A stretch of DNA of 64,000 nucleotides from Thermoleophilaceae bacterium (GTDB taxonomy: Bacteria > Actinomycetota > Thermoleophilia > Solirubrobacterales > Thermoleophilaceae): assembly GCA_019683805.1 (NCBI GenBank), contig JADGHQ010000001.1:1-64000 (forward strand), given 5' to 3'. Below the pieces are notes generated by a model. That model was not told where the DNA came from and ran no database searches. It saw nothing but the letters and a program-made list of their open reading frames with translations. The translations under genes were made by a program, and so were the position numbers. Shown in pieces: positions 63,894 to 64,000 of this stretch (its first letter is position 1; each line of letters begins with the position of its first letter).

Positions 63894-64000
63894 GCGCGGT
63901 GCCCGAGACCGCCGCGCGCCAGCCGCGCGCCTGGCCCGGCGCCTACGGCGACGAGGCTCGGCCGCGAGTGGGCTTCTTCACCGACACCTCGGTCTGCATC
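63890..64000 (+). CDS. fdhB: Formate dehydrogenase iron-sulfur subunit (5' part only)
   Basis: GTG 63890 overlaps the fdhA stop (GTGA), and the frame is open to the window end (37 codons). The visible protein ends RVGFFTDTSVCI, which is how FdnH/FdoH-type ferredoxin subunits enter their first [4Fe-4S] motif (TSVCIGCKAC...). It would carry electrons away from the large subunit. The rest lies outside the window, so cluster number and membrane anchor cannot be judged. Confidence 0.85.
   Translation, partial: MSAVPETAARQPRAWPGAYGDEARPRVGFFTDTSVCI

Overview
The window is a gene-dense, very GC-rich bacterial chromosome segment. Many genes start with GTG or TTG, stop/start overlaps of 4 bp (ATGA, GTGA, TTGA) are common, and intergenic gaps are short. 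The gene content (MurT/GatD lipid II amidation, DUF3052, a dapL-type lysine route, RNase J together with RNase Y, form I cox genes, GAAC-N4-GTTC SOS box) points to a high-GC Gram-positive, most likely an actinomycetote of the Thermoleophilia type; this placement is an inference from gene content. I see no insertion sequences, CRISPR arrays, tRNA or rRNA genes.

Layout. 1-9154: a LysR regulator (cut by the left edge) diverges from an eight-gene aerobic carbon monoxide dehydrogenase operon, coxM-S-L, an XdhC/CoxI-YHS fusion, mocA, coxD, coxE and coxG. CoxL carries the form I active-site loop AYRCSFR. 9151-24527: a translation and RNA block with dtd, rimP-nusA-ylxR-infB-ylxP-rbfA-nrnA-truB-ribF-rpsO, two thiol proteins, pnp, an M16 peptidase and dapB, with a convergent lipoprotein/DUF3052 pair. 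25070-35871: dapA-RNase J, a convergent two-component system, ftsK, a methyltransferase, a RodZ-like protein, cinA and thpR. 35885-41434: an accessory stretch (hypothetical protein, FtsX-type permease, ECF sigma factor, MoaD-like protein, BNR-repeat protein) lying between cinA-thpR and recA. 41546-49696: recA with an SOS box, RNase Y, miaB-miaA, dapF-dapL and a DUF429-like gene. 49706-60353: an epimerase, hflX-dut, and a five-gene minus-strand operon (class II amidotransferase, lipid kinase, murT, methyltransferase, gatD), then a HAD phosphatase, a cyclophilin lipoprotein, a thioredoxin-TPR protein and a small membrane protein. 60672-64000: formate dehydrogenase, large subunit with an in-frame UGA, then the start of the iron-sulfur subunit.

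How the genes work together. dapA, dapB, dapL and dapF give the whole route from aspartate semialdehyde to meso-diaminopimelate through LL-DAP aminotransferase, yet this DapF has Ser at both catalytic Cys positions. MurT/GatD would amidate the resulting peptidoglycan precursor. PNPase, RNase J, RNase Y and NrnA form an RNA decay set. CO dehydrogenase and formate dehydrogenase suggest use of reduced one-carbon compounds as electron donors.

Strongest unusual signals: (1) the UGA in fdhA is followed by a hairpin with a GGUCU loop at the same 18-nt distance as I recall for E. coli fdhF, so it is very probably selenocysteine; (2) the Ser/Ser DapF; (3) a zinc-finger-like C-terminal extension on NusA; (4) a methyltransferase gene inside the murT-gatD operon; (5) a MoaD-like/BNR-protein gene pair; (6) many TAnnnT boxes 6-10 nt upstream of start codons, implying widespread leaderless transcription.
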